The notes under the pieces were generated by a model. It was not told where the DNA came from and did not search any database. It saw only the letters and a list, made by a program, of their open reading frames with translations. The translations under genes were made by a program, and so were the position numbers. From Micrasema longulum (lineage: Eukaryota; Arthropoda; Insecta; Trichoptera; Brachycentridae): 64,000 nucleotides of DNA. Location: positions 62,001-126,000 of the forward strand of contig JAGVSM010004531.1 in the NCBI GenBank assembly GCA_022494885.1, in the 5' to 3' direction. This document shows, in pieces, positions 42,931 through 55,064 of the stretch (its first letter is position 1; each line of letters starts with the position of its first letter).

Positions 42931-43799
42931 TATTTTTACACTAAATAATGAAAGTTTTTCTTATACTCAAGCGGTATTTTTGGGAACATTTTTTAAGTTC
43001 CTCTGCGAAAAAAAAAACAATTGATAGTTACGCGGATATATATATTCTAATCTCAATAATAAATATAAATACCCATATCCTATGAGTAAATAATATGAAA
43101 CAAAAATCAGAGAAAGAAAAATGATAAAATTTTTATTGTACCCAAAAACGTGACATATTCGGAGTAAAACATTAAATTAAAACGAATTCTAGATGTTCGT
43201 TATTAGGTAGGTATAGTTAAAAATTGCGTTGTTCATATTATAAGCATAATAAACAATGCAAACTGCTCTGTATTTTTACAATTTTTAGTAACTTGGTAAA
43301 AAGCTAACTCAGGAAAATTCATTTACCGATTTACTAAAATATTTAAATTTCGGTACCATTTTGTACTTGTCCAGAAAACGGAAATTAAGTTGTGATCAAA
43401 AATGCGGATTCTGTGACATTACTATTGGACCATTATTTGACTTTCATGAACTAAACATTATTTCAATAGTTACATAGTTGTTGGATTACAAAATGATGAT
43501 ACAATGTTCACTTTAAAAATAAATCTGGTTCTAAATATAAATAATAATAGATCTATAAAATATTAAATTTCTCATAAGTATATTCAACAGTTTTTCTGAT
43601 CGAAATTCAAAACTTCAACCGAAAAATCAATTGGACATGAAAAATAAAATGATTTTTTACGTAAAATCGATTTTTCGCATTACAAAGTGTTTCTATGTGT
43701 ATAAATATATAGGTAATATTATCAAATGCGGGTACTTTATCGTTTTATGATATCGATACTGTACTTTTTATAGTACTTGGGTATGTGTATCTATTTGTA

Positions 43800-43950
43800 T
43801 TTTTCGCACCACACAGTAGTGAACACAAAATATCCCACCTTGAGAAAAAACACATCTATTTTTTTTTGCTTTTATCGGGAATTAAACCCGGAACTTCCAT
43901 GCGCGGATGAGCGTTGCGTCGTAGCTTTTACACCACGGGGGCTGCCATTG
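43800..43950 (-). mobile_element. SINE C near the hexosaminidase start
   Basis: The minus-strand head CCCCGTGGTGTAAAAGCTAC and B box CCGGGTTTAATTCCC are tRNA-like. The body follows towards 43800. It lies about 150 bases upstream of the coding exon, inside the proposed 5' UTR intron. Confidence 0.6.
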
Positions 43951-44098
43951 TCCGGTATGAAAATTCGAACTCGCTTTTCTCATTTAAAAAGCTTTTTTTT
44001 ATCGATACCTACCAAATAAAGTTTTTTTTCCTACCTACCATTTTAATTTATTTCAAAATTACCCGCTTTTTAACCGGAAACCTCGTTTTTTATAGATC

Positions 44099-47000
44099 AT
44101 GGCGGGAATTTTAAGTCCTTCGCTGGTATGTTTGACAGTTCTTTTGACAGTGTTTTGTGGAGAATCCTTCGGCTACATCGAATACCCGGGTCCCCGGTAT
44201 GTGCCCACTAAAGGCGAAATCTGGCCCAAGCCGCAGAAACAAGCTTATCATAAAGACGTGCTCTCTTTTTCCATGGAGAACTTCAAAATCGAGGTATGTT
44301 TTTTCGTCATAATTGAGCAATATTTTTTATGGTTTGAATTTATTTATTTATTTGCGGTTCCATGGACCTTTTACATAATTACAATAAAACCAGTGAAAAA
44401 AAATACAACAAAAAATGGCTTACTATTAAAAAAAGAACAAGAACATCGAGAAAAGTATACAATGGTAAACTACCTATTTACATATAAAAAAGAAATATTA
44501 CATCTGTAACAAATATAAATGTTTACCTATAAAGGTTTTTTTATAAAAAAAGAAAGCTAAATAAAAGCAAATCGCAGTTTTTAAAAAGAGGAGGAGGAGA
44601 AAAAAAAGAAAGTGCTTTAAAAGGAAAGTTAAAAAGTTTACTTCGTGGTTTATGTAAATATTAATATTAAACAATAATAAATTGAAAAAATAATTATACA
44701 CACAAGAGTTAAGATTTAAAACAAAAGTAAAGAACTAATCATTTTTTCAATTTTTAATTGTTAATTCTTTCTCAAAACACAGGACTTGATCATCAGCGGC
44801 GTGGTATAAAATAAATCTAAATCATCCCTGTATTGATTTGCAAGTCGCTGTATGAGAATAATTGGTGAATTCAATGAATAATTAGTACCATGATGATGAC
44901 TGTAAAACAAAAAATTAAGACTTGTTGGTCTATGTGAAATATGAAAGTTTATTAAAGTTAATAGTTCGGGGCAATCTATTTTATTATTGAATAATTTATA
45001 AATAAACATGAGGTCATTTATTGTCCTCCTGCTTGACAATAATGGTAAATTTAAAGCAGTCATCGGGGATTTATAATTAATTTATTTATAATTAATGTAT
45101 AACTAATTTAAATTAATTCATTTGACCTTTAACAATGTTTTAAGTTATATTAACAGTAAAAAAATGTGTAAGACAGTAACAAAATGAATAGTCTATTCTA
45201 AAACTTTTTGTTTGTGTGTTAAAAATAAATGAATCACACCAAAATAAACTTTTCTCAACATGAGTTTTCCCAGTGAAGAATATATTGTTAATTAAACCAT
45301 GTAATGTGTTCTAGTGAAAGATTTAATTTAATAAATAGATATTTGTAAATTTGAGATTTAAAAATAAATATAAATATTTTTTAAATATATATTTGTAAAC
45401 ACACATATTTTTTTTCTGGATGATCTAATCACCTTTCAGGTTGCCGGAAATAACACCTGCCCTGTGCTGAACGCGGCCATCTTGCGCTACTACGAGTTGA
45501 TCATGGAACAGTGGCCCCAACTCCGGAGGGCTCGCCGCCCAACTGCGGAGCGCAGGGAGCGTGGCAGGCCCCGCGAGGCCCCCCTCACAGCTCTCTATGT
45601 GTTCCTCACAGAGCCATGCCAGCAATGGCCCTCTTTGGAGATGAAGGAAGACTGTGAGTAATGAAATCGATTTCTTATTTTTTCACCCAAAATATTTTGA
45701 GTTTGTCAGTGAGAGTCTGAGGAACTAAATTGATCCATAAGTATTTAAATTTGACCTGTGTATCTAAGCTTTTAGATTTTGGTTTATTGTTTCCATTTGT
45801 TACTATATGTATTAATTTATAAGTATTAACGAGTATAATATATAAGTATTTACATAATATGCTAAATTACGAGTATCTCACCAAAAAATAAACCAGAATT
45901 ATTTTAGGATATTTGCATACCTATTAAGCTCAATGGATTTAAAAATGCGATTTTCTATATTTTTTTATGATCTGTTTGCTTTTACCTTTTATAAAGCATC
46001 ATTTTTTTTTCAATTTTATTTATTAAAAGAATATTCACATATGAATATTCCAATTAAACTGCAGTATAAAAGTACAAAAATATATTACATGGGTTACAAA
46101 ATTACATAGGTTTGTATGCACAAAAGTGTTCAACGAATCATCAAATACTTTTGTAGAGCTGAAATACAGTAGTTATTGTTTATTTTTTATAAAAATGTCT
46201 GCCTTAAAACAGGCTGTATCTAGTTAGGCAGACTAGACATAATCCAGAGAAATGTATTACCTTAAACATGTAGTAGATAAAGAAATTATATTTTTTTGTT
46301 AATAAAGCGTGATTATTATTATTATTATTAATTAAATTGATCAAGTTCACATTGCTATAATTTATACACAATTAGTAAACATATAGAAACAATAATTATT
46401 ATTATTTATTAGTCTTATCCTTGTTTCACATATATAGTATTCTCTTAGGTACCTACCCATCATATATAGATAATATATCACATAATGGATTGATATTTTC
46501 AAAAAAACTTTAAACTTTGGTAACCAAATGTCTTTACAAATATTTCCTCTGCAGATGTATTGCATGTCGGATCACCATCAGTACCGGAAGGAAGTGGCCA
46601 TCTTGTTAGCGCCTCTTTATGGGGCGTCCTGCGTGGTTTGGAGTCGTTTTCACAGATGCTTTATGCAAATAACAACGAAATGGTACATATCAGTCCTTAC
46701 GTTATTACGAAATTGATGATATTAAAATTATCTGGGTTGTGGTCCCGTGACTAATGTCGCGGACTCATGGATCAGTGGTCCGAGGTTCGAACCTCACTCT
46801 AGAAAAATATCTCTTTATATTTTTTTATGATTTATTTTAGTTTTAATTTATTTTAATTTTTTAAACTTGCAACTTGCACGCTGTGAATAGTTATAAAGTA
46901 TTTGTAAATGTCTTGCTGATGATATAAGTAATTATTTATTATAAAATTAAAACCTGGGAAATCCTTCTTAGCACATAAATTCACGAAATGTGTATTTTGA

Positions 47001-50000
47001 AGAAATATTTTTTACCAGTAAAAATTTAGCTTTATCTGCATATGAATATTGACTAGTTTATCAACAAATAATGATATAAATTAAAACTTGTTGTGTAAGA
47101 TTTTCCCTTTTCTTAAAAAAAAACATTTTGTATGGCATGACCTACTTTCAGTATAAACAATATTTCTCATTATAGAATACGTATAGGTAGACAGTAGATA
47201 GTCACCGTTCTGTAAATGTCTTGTTGATACATAATGATTTTAAATTATAATATATTATCTTAAGTGATAATAGTACTATAGACAATAACATTAATTTATT
47301 ATATGCTTCAAATACTATAAGGTACAGACTTGTTAGAAAGGAATGTTACTTACACATAAAAAATTAAAATACAAAAGAAGAAATTAAAAAATAAAATAAA
47401 AAAGAGAGAATGGAGAAAGTTTGTCAAGATGAACAAAAACACTTTCTTCTCAAAAATATTGTCTATCCCTTTTGTAATGTCTGTAAATGATTAAATTAGA
47501 CACATAAAAACAGAAAATAAAAATAAATGTACAGTATTGTAAACCCATAAAAATATTTACGATGATTCCGACAATTGTATTCCACAGAGAATAATGTACT
47601 GTATTGTATAATGTATTGTATTCCACAGAGAATAATGTACATTTAATATGAACTGTTTCATAGAAAAAATGTTTTAAAATTATTAATAAAATGACAAACT
47701 TTAAAAATCCAATAGGCATTAGAAATACAGTAAAACCTCGTTTTTACGTTCCTCAATTTTACATTTTCCCGCTTTTTACGCCGAAATATGTAGGTCCTAT
47801 TTTCTTCCACGCATTCTCATTCAAATATTTCCCCCAATTGTTTTTCTTCTTTTTTCGGCTTTTTTCACCCCTAACTGGGGTGTTCTAGCCATCCGGTTTT
47901 ACGTTGAAAAATTTTCAAAACTCGTTCGATCTGTCAAAAGATAACGAGCTGCGCGTCGTCGCGTGAATGGAGAATGAAATCGAGGTATATAAAAAAATAT
48001 GAAAAATTATTGTCTCATACTGAATTCAAAGTAGGTGCAGAGTAATTGACCATTTTGTTTAAGTGTCTTATTTTGACATTTTACTATGGAGTTGACGCTT
48101 GTTTGGAAGAATAAAGTATTTACATCAATAAATAAGGATGCAAAAAGTTTAAAAATGTGGTAATAGAAATATTACTTGAAGTTGAAGTTAAACATAATGT
48201 GAAAAAAAGATAGTTTAAACAGTTATCATGAAAGTATGTAAATTTTTGCAGCGACGTAGAAGACGGCTGAAATTCTGTAATGCCATACTAAAAAATGTGA
48301 TATCATATAAATAAAATTTCCCAATATTTAGGAAAAAAATCATTGTGTGCATTTTATGGAAATTAAACATTTTATTTTCGTCTTTTTAAGGTTAAGTACC
48401 TACATAAAATTATTTATACATGTTTTTTTTAATCAAATAAAAAAAAACATATTAAAGATAGTATTGATTGAAAAAATACAAAATATTTTTCCTTAAATCA
48501 GGTGAATATTCATAATCCCCAATATGACAGAGTTTACAATTTTTCTAGTGTATATTTTTAGTAAAGTCTAGCACAATAATTATATTTTTATGTAATTAAA
48601 TTTTTTTCATACATTTTTCATTTCCTCACTTTAGCGTTTTCCTCAGTTTTACACTTTTTTTATTGCTCCCTTAAAAAACGCGAAACAGGGGTTTTACTGT
48701 ATATTTTTAAAAATCTCATCTAAAGATTTATTAGTTGGTGAGATTTCCTTGAAGGTGGTGATTATTAAATTCAATTTAATATAATGTTATGTAGAAACAT
48801 TGTAAGTGACCTTTGCATTTGGTTTCAGGGCTTAAAGATTAATAGTACTTCTATTGAAGACTTCCCACGTTTTCCTCACAGAGGTTTACTACTGGACACC
48901 AGCAGACATTTCATTTCAATGAGAGTAATTCGTGCCATACTCGACGGTATGGTTTACAATAAACTCAATGTGTTCCATTGGCATATTGTGGACGATCATA
49001 GTTTCCCATATGAAAGTAAAGTGTATCCAACTTTGAGGTAATTGAAAATTAGTTTTATCATTGTGGTAAGAGCATTTTAGCATAATATGTAGATGAAGAT
49101 TTTCTGTGGGTGAAATAGGGACAGAATCCTGGATGAGCATTTTTAATTCGTCATCGAAGTCGTAATCATCTACTCTCGGGTAAAAATCGCATGGATATAA
49201 GTCAGCCTCGTGGTGTAGTTGGCACATTTTCCTACCGTGCTTGTTTTAAATTTGGTTTTATACTGCAACATTCTGCTGTCCTTGGACTGGCATTATCTTT
49301 ATAAAACAGACGATCGAGATATGCCGCATCTGGTCATACAATGCAGTGCCTTATGCTCCATCAGGTATTGATAGGGGGGTATGAGGATTAAATACCACTG
49401 GACCACAAATCGATTCATACTTTACAGCACATTTATCCGGATAACACAGAAAAACTCGAATTATCCGGATTAATGAGTGCCAGGCGTTATCCGAATATGC
49501 AGAAATCCTGATAATCGGATTAACCTTAATTAATTATCAAGGAATATTTTGAAAAACACAACACAAAATTTGCTCTAAGATCACTTTTTATTGCTTTTGA
49601 AGTAATACAGCGAATTGGAATCACTTAACTTTGAGGAAGAACTCGTCTACGAGCAGCGAGGTCCCGCACACGCTTGACTATTTGTTAGTATAACTTCACC
49701 TTTATTTTTTATTTCCTGATAACGATCCGGATATTTGGCAATCCGGATGTCTGGAGCTCAGTTAAATAGTTCAACTGTACTTACAGTACATTAAAATAAA
49801 TTAAATGCTTGCATTCTTACGATTTACCCAGATATTATCTGCGGCTAATGGAAATCAGGAGAAAAATGAAAATGATATTAAAAATCCTGGAGATCTAAAA
49901 GAAACTGGGAGAAGAAACTATGACCACTGCTAAGCGTTCGGCATTTATTTATTTTTTGTAATTGTTTTTCATTCGTCGTTCTTTTGTGTGTATTTTTTTT

Positions 50001-53000
50001 TTTGTTTCTTATGTGCTTTGGGGTATATTATGCTATACTTCATGTATAAACTTTTAACATTTTAGTCAAAAGGGTGCTTACCATCCACGTCTCGTCTACT
50101 CCCAGGCAAATGTGGCAGAAATAGTGGAATATGCCAGAGTGAGAGGAATCCGAGTAATGCCAGAATATGATACTCCAGGTGAAACTTTTACATATAATTT
50201 GCTATTGTTCTTTTTAAGAAGCTTTTACATCCTTGGTTAGTGTTATGTAGATTATGGTAAGCCTTGCATGAGATCTCTGAAGGAAATCTTCCTGGTAAAT
50301 TTGTTTTAAAAAAATAGTTTTTAAAATTTATTTTGCAAAACTAACACTCTGTAACTGACTGATGTATATTTTATATTAATATGTATGTGTATTTTTTTTA
50401 TATAATGCATAACACGATACACATATATTTCAACATTCCAAAAACGCAAATGTGATCTCAGTGAAATCACATTTGCGTTTTTGGAATGGGAATCAAACCC
50501 AGAACTCTCATGCTTGAGCTAATATACTTGGCAATTGCACCGCAAAAGCCAAGAGAAATATGCCATACATAGTTTAAACAGTTATTATAAAAGTGTGAAA
50601 CAGTTTTGCCGCGATGTAAATGACAGTTGAAATTTTGTGGTGCCACACCTAAAAAAGTGATACCATATAAATAAATTTTCCAATAGTTAGGGAATAAATC
50701 GTTGTATGCATTTTATGCTAATTCAAATTTTTATTTTCGTGTTTTTAAAGTTGAATACCTACATAAAATAATTTTAAAAGGTTTTTTTTTATTCAATAAA
50801 AAACAACACATTGTAGTATTGCTTGAAAAAATACAAAATATTTTTAACTAAATCATTGGTAAATATAAACAATCCCCAATTATGACAGTTCTTATAATTT
50901 TTCTGCAGTATATTTAGTATAGTCTTACAATACTTAGTATTTTTTCCATACATTTTTAATTTCTCCACTTTAGAGTTTTCCTCAGTTTTACATTTTTTTG
51001 TTGCTCCCTTGAAAAACGTAAAACAGGGGTTTTACTGTATTTGCAAAGTAAAATCATATTATGTAAGAAATGTGTACAGAATAAGGGTTTTGTGATATGA
51101 TGCTTGTGGTCAAGGGCATATTTTTTATTGTCATGTATCATCATATGAGCTTGCAGGTAAAAAGTAACAATTCTCATAGTATTACTTCCTTAGTGAATCC
51201 ATGTGGGGCAAATGATTTCCACAAAATCTCTCCAGGTCTTTCTGTCCGCTACCATCTCCCGTGTTTCCTCCCAAGTCAGGTCCACGTCCCATATATATCA
51301 AATGTGAACTGCCGATAAAATGTCTGCTGTGGATGTACAGGACTGTAAGAACCTGGCGCCTTGTAAAATAGGCAAGCGAGATTAATATTAAAATTCCAAT
51401 TATTTAGGTCACACTAGATCATGGGGAGAAGCTTTCCCAGAAATCCTGACTGCTTGCTACGGGCCCAATGGAAAACCCAATGGGGATTTGGGACCAATCA
51501 ACCCGACAGAACCTTCAGTTTACACCTTCATTAAAAACCTCTTCACAGAAGTAACAAATGTATTTCCCGATAGATTCCTTCATCTCGGTGGTGATGAAGT
51601 TGGCTTTGAGTGCTGGTAAGCAATGAAAACCAAAGTTGAAAAAAAATATAAATATATTTTTTGTAATGAAATTCATTTACCAACAATTAAAGAATTTTAA
51701 CCACCATTAAAACTCCTCTTATGTACATAGTGCTGTCAAATCCAAAATATGTTTATGTGGGAGACCATCTTCATTCTGGTCGGTGTTACCCAGTTTCTAC
51801 CTGTTATCTAAATCTGCCATTTTCTATGGCAGCCCATTTAGTATCCTATGTTGATTAAACTTATATGTTTGCAGAAATAAAATAAAATAAAATAACAGAA
51901 AATATGTTTAATATATGTACATTCAGATGTTGTTTGTATAATAAAATTAGAGGTTTTAATTTTTTGTAATGTAAAATTTTATCTGTTGATCGGACTACAC
52001 ACGTTGAGGTGAATATCTAATGGTTGTGTATCTATGATATTATCTTAAGCCCAGTTATTGGTGAATTCGAATCCCATTCTACCCCAACTTGATTTCCATT
52101 TTCTAATAGTGAGTTATTTACAACTCGTTGAAAATGGTCACCAAAATTTAAATATTTGGGTAAATTAAAAGAACACTAATATTTATTTTCCTTGGAGGAA
52201 ATCATTCTTTCAACAAAATATTTTTGCATTATTGGCTAGTAAATCTCAAAATATGGAATACGTTTTAGTAGTTTAGTTTTTTGTTAATTTTATTTGACCT
52301 AATATTACTTTTCCAGGCAAAGCAACCCTTCCATAAAAGAATATATGTCAAACAACAGTATAGCTACCTTTTCAGAACTAGAGGAAGTTTATATCCAGAA
52401 GATAGTGGATATTGCTGATGAATTGCAGTCACAGTCCGTAGTATGGCAAGAAGTCTATCTCAACGGAGTGCGTCTTCCTAATGGAACTGTTGTCCATGTG
52501 TGGACAGGAAACCAAAGAGAACTTTTACAAAATGTAAGATCTTTTAAGACTTTTCAAATTAGCTATGAACAGTAACTTCAATGTAGATGTTAGTGCTTTA
52601 CACTTGGAATTTGATCATGAATCTACAACAAAGCATTAAAAAATATTTTCAACAAATTTTGTAGATCACGGGTGCCGGGTATCCTGCCCTACTCAGCACT
52701 TGCTGGTACCTAGACCACTTGGCTAATGGAGGAGATTGGGAGAAGTATTACAAATGCGATCCTCGGGACTTTATTGGAACGGAAACTCAGAAAAATCTGG
52801 TGATGGGAGGTGAGGCGTGCATGTGGTCAGAAGTAGTCGATGACAATAATGTATTAACAAGGTGAGGAACATACTAATTTATTTAGGGTATAAAATAACT
52901 TATTTGTGGCATAATACCTATTTTAAGTTAAACTTAAATGTGTGTATTATTTGAGACTGAGACAAGTATTATCAACAAAATATAGAAAGCTTGAGAAAAC

Positions 53001-53483
53001 TGCGTTGGTTTGGATATTAAGAGTGATTAAACAGGGAAAGAATGACTACAAAGATTTACATTGTGAATGTTGATGGATGCAGAAAATGAAGAACACCGAG
53101 AAGGACAAGCTATATCTCAAAATCCAACAACTACATGAAGATGGACATATCAAAAGGGGAAATAATGCGCGCGTGCATGAGAAGATGTTTGAATGTAGAG
53201 AAAGCAAGGTCTGTATGCAAAGACAGAGTAAAGGAGCGTTCTATTCTCTTCGCCTACCCTTATGGGAAAATGACGTGATGGCTAAAACAGTTAAATTGTG
53301 TTTTTTTACAGAATATTTCCAAGAGTAAGTGCCGCGGCTGAAAAACTGTGGTCTTCAGAAGATGTTACAGATGTGGCTGATGCCAAACATAGAATAGAAG
53401 AGCACACATGCCGTATGATTGCTAGAGATATTCCCGCTCAGCCTCCAAGTGCTCCAGGGTTCTGTCTTGCCGTGTTTGACTGA
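44099..53483 (+). CDS. Lysosomal beta-hexosaminidase, GH20 (HEXA/HEXB type)
   Basis: Removes terminal beta-linked GlcNAc/GalNAc from glycoconjugates, normally in lysosomes or secreted. Exons: 44099-44293, 45440-45653, 46555-46682, 48829-49037, 50066-50178, 51408-51615, 52317-52533, 52665-52861, 53312-53483. They join in phase to 550 residues, the usual length. Residues 1-25 form a signal peptide. The small N-terminal GH20 domain ends at [15 protein letters not shown]. The barrel starts with [17 protein letters not shown], then [17 protein letters not shown], then [14 protein letters not shown]. The catalytic D349-E350 pair lies in [12 protein letters not shown], and GGEACMWSE and AAAEKLWSS are the late barrel motifs. 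Sequons at N69 and N184 fit a glycoprotein. The exon 3 donor (ATG|GTACAT) is weak. AATAAA at 53546-53551 is a likely poly(A) signal. I cannot choose between alpha- and beta-like subfamilies. Confidence 0.95.
44333..45063 (-). mobile_element. Jockey-like LINE 3' end in hexosaminidase intron 1
   Basis: The minus-strand open frame 45063-44761 reads [37 protein letters not shown], an RT C-terminal tail. It is followed leftward by a non-coding 3' region that ends at the plus-strand TTTATTTATTTATTT (44337-44351), i.e. an A-rich tail. It is antisense to the host gene. Confidence 0.7.
46005..46165 (-). mobile_element. LINE tail remnant in hexosaminidase intron 2
   Basis: The plus strand starts CAATTTTATTTATTAAAAGA and continues into A-rich sequence with TATATTACATGGGTTACAAA, like the minus-oriented LINE ends at 24030 and 44333. 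No coding part is left. Confidence 0.35.
46735..46830 (+). mobile_element. SINE A (tRNA-derived)
   Basis: TGTGGTCCCGTGACTAATGT, then GGACTCATGGATCAGTGGTC and the B box CGAGGTTCGAACCTCACTC. The head is the clearest of the SINE A copies. The body after AGAAAAATATC diverges. Confidence 0.6.
47728..48699. mobile_element. pogo/Tigger-like element (972 bp)
   Basis: The ends CAGTAAAACCTCG and CAGTAAAACCCCTG (as inverted repeats) are flanked by TA at both sides (47726-47727 and 48700-48701). The sub-terminal motif CGTTCCTCAATTTTACATTT is echoed at the other end by CCTCAGTTTTACACTTTTTT. This matches pogo/Tigger-type Tc1-mariner elements. It has no transposase frame, so it is a non-autonomous derivative in hexosaminidase intron 3. 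Confidence 0.75.
49085..49390 (+). mobile_element. SINE B copy with 5' extension
   Basis: The extension GGGTGAAATAGGGACAGAAT...CCTGGATGAGC and CTCGGGTAAAAATCGC precedes the tRNA-like head GTCAGCCTCGTGGTGTAGTT and the SINE body (GACGATCGAGATATGCCGCA, ACAATGCAGTGCCTTATGC). It lies in hexosaminidase intron 4. Confidence 0.7.
49425..49777. mobile_element. pogo/Tigger-like MITE (353 bp)
   Basis: It starts CAGCACATTTATCCGGATAA and ends GTTAAATAGTTCAACTG, flanked by TA on both sides. Repeated ATCCGGAT-type motifs near both ends (TTATCCGGATTAATG; AACGATCCGGATATTTGG) are typical of the Tigger/pogo terminal style. It lies in hexosaminidase intron 4. Confidence 0.65.
50435..50565 (-). mobile_element. 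SINE C with a perfect 22-bp inverted repeat
   Basis: The tRNA-like head in minus orientation (B box CTGGGTTTGATTCCC; GCGGTGCAATTGCCAAGTAT) is joined to a perfect hairpin. Arm 50435-50456 and arm 50466-50487 are exact reverse complements, with a 9-nt spacer. Confidence 0.6.
50569..51037. mobile_element. pogo/Tigger-like element, right half only
   Basis: It is collinear with 48213-48699: AGTTTAAACAGTTAT, CATTTTATG, GTTGCTCCC, ending AAACAGGGGTTTTACTG then TA. The left half is missing. It lies in hexosaminidase intron 5. Confidence 0.7.
52015..52180 (+). mobile_element. SINE A (tRNA-derived)
   Basis: GGTGAATTCGAATCCCATTC (B box), then TTTCCATTTTCTAATAGTG, TTATTTACAACTCG and AAATTTAAATATTTGGGTAA, shared with 10195. 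It lies in hexosaminidase intron 6. Confidence 0.6.
52955..53282 (+). mobile_element. RTE-like LINE 3' end, family 1, abutting exon 9
   Basis: A decayed copy of the family-1 tail: GAGACAAGTATTATCAACAA, GTGAATGTTGATGGATGCAG, GAAGATGGACATATCAAAAG, ending GGGAAAATGACGTGATGG. It stops about 30 bases before the acceptor of the last hexosaminidase exon. The 83-codon open frame in it is LINE residue. Confidence 0.75.
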
Positions 53484-53774
53484 ACAATTCATTTAATTAT
53501 GCCTCCAAATATGGAGAACACTGTCTTACTACTTTTACAATGTAAAATAAACTGTTTCCTCTGACAACTTCTATTATTCCTTTAATATTTAAAAGCAGTA
53601 TTTATTGTTTAATTTTTAATACCAACAAAATAATATAAGATATAAGAAATTGTGTATTTTTATTGAACTTGTTTCCATAAGTATAAAAAAATATTTTATA
53701 AATTACAATAATCAAGAAAGTTCACTAATCTGGATCCACATTTTACTAAAATTTTCAGAAGAGCAATTTAAAAT

Positions 53775-53992
53775 TAAATACCATCATCATCATTCCCTCT
53801 TCTACACCCAGTGGTGCATAGGGTACTGTATTTGTTAACCAAATACGGCGTATTTCAATAATTTGTTACATGTTTGTAATGGTGATAAGTCCTGCACTTC
53901 AGATGCTGGTCCACAAACAATGAAATATTGCCATTTAAACGACCTTTAAAAATCAATATTTCACTTCCACTCTGTCAGGTATCAAACCATGA
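53775..53992 (-). mobile_element. SINE B fragment
   Basis: CATCATCATCATTCCCTCTT, CAGTGGTGCATAGGGTACTG, ATTTGTTACATG, GATGCTGGTCCACAAACAAT and GTATCAAACCATGAGG form the inverted SINE B body and B box. It lies downstream of the hexosaminidase poly(A) signal. Confidence 0.6.
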
Positions 53993-54107
53993 GGTACTAT
54001 TTTGAACCGATCTCGCGGCACTATAAACAGTTTTTCTCGTGTATTTACATTCAAAACACACGATAAAAACTGTTTATATTGCCGCGAGAGTGGTTTAGAA
54101 TAGCACC
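53993..54107. mobile_element. Fold-back MITE (115 bp) inside SINE B
   Basis: GGTACTATTTTGAACCGATC and TCGCGGCACTATAAACAG are mirrored by CTGTTTATATTGCCGCGA and TGGTTTAGAATAGCACC. The centre pairs TCGTGTATTT with AACACACGATAA imperfectly. The SINE B head seems to resume after it (CAGGGCCTCAAAA). Confidence 0.7.
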
Positions 54108-54189
54108 CCAGGGCCTCAAAAATCATGTACAAACTTGCTAAAAATGTTGTATAAAAAGTTTAATATGAAAAAATTTTAACAGAACTTTT

Positions 54190-54850
54190 AAGTATTTTAT
54201 TTATTTAAAATTTATTTGGGAAACCAACAGTTCTACATACATATTTATAGTAAACAAACAGATATAGTGTATAAACTCGGAACCAATAACAGATTTCCAC
54301 AACGTACACAAAGTTAGTAAAGAAAATATATTACATATTATATAAATACATATAAGTATGTGTGTATAAAAATGTTATTTTCATGTACTCGTAAATATTT
54401 TTCAATAATCGAAGAATTTTTTTTTTAAAAAAGAACAGTAAGTTAATGTAAATTGGGTGGGATTAGGACAAGGATGCTTGAAGAGAGGATAAGGAGGGGA
54501 AGGGAGATGTACATATTTATTATTATAATGTCTACTAAGTTACATAATGCATTTTTAGTGTAAATTTAAAATCTGGCGGAGTGATGTTTGTGTAGTCTAT
54601 GTCTTTAAATTTTGTATTGTACACTGAAAAAGGCCTACGAATATGTGTATGTCTGTAGTTATATGTATCATAATGTGTATACAAATAAGTTTATATCTTG
54701 TTTGTCTGTGCTCTATATTAATTTGTTAACTATTATAATATATTAAAATGTAATTGCCTAGCTTGGAACGGGGTATGTACCCTTGTTAGCTGGGCAAAGT
54801 GAACATGGCATTGTATTTTGATAAAGAGTGTGAATAAATAAATAAATAAC
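54190..54850. mobile_element. LINE 3' regions, opposing fragments
   Basis: 54190-54310 begins with a T-rich stretch and resembles the 24030 repeat (ACCAATAACAGATTTCCACA). 54600-54850 runs forward (TATGTATCATAATGTGTATA, AAATGTAATTGCCTAGCTTG, GCTGGGCAAAGTGAAC) and ends in an AATAAATAAATAAATAA tail, matching 21948-22790. No coding motif is left. Confidence 0.45.
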
Positions 54851-55064
54851 ATGCTCAATGCTTTGGAGGTAATTTTTATGATATGCTATTCAAAAAGTAG
54901 TTTTGAGTCTAAAACAGTCCCAAGATCTTTAATTTCGTATGAATGCTCATTAAATCCATATAGAGACAAATAAGTAGTGTGATCAAGGTTATAAATCTTG
55001 TACTAATTAAATAATATTTGTTTACTAAATAAATATTTCAATATTTCACCATAACAGATTAAAT

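Noticed and set aside
44111..44320. Minus-strand 69-codon open frame
   Set aside because: Antisense shadow of hexosaminidase exon 1.
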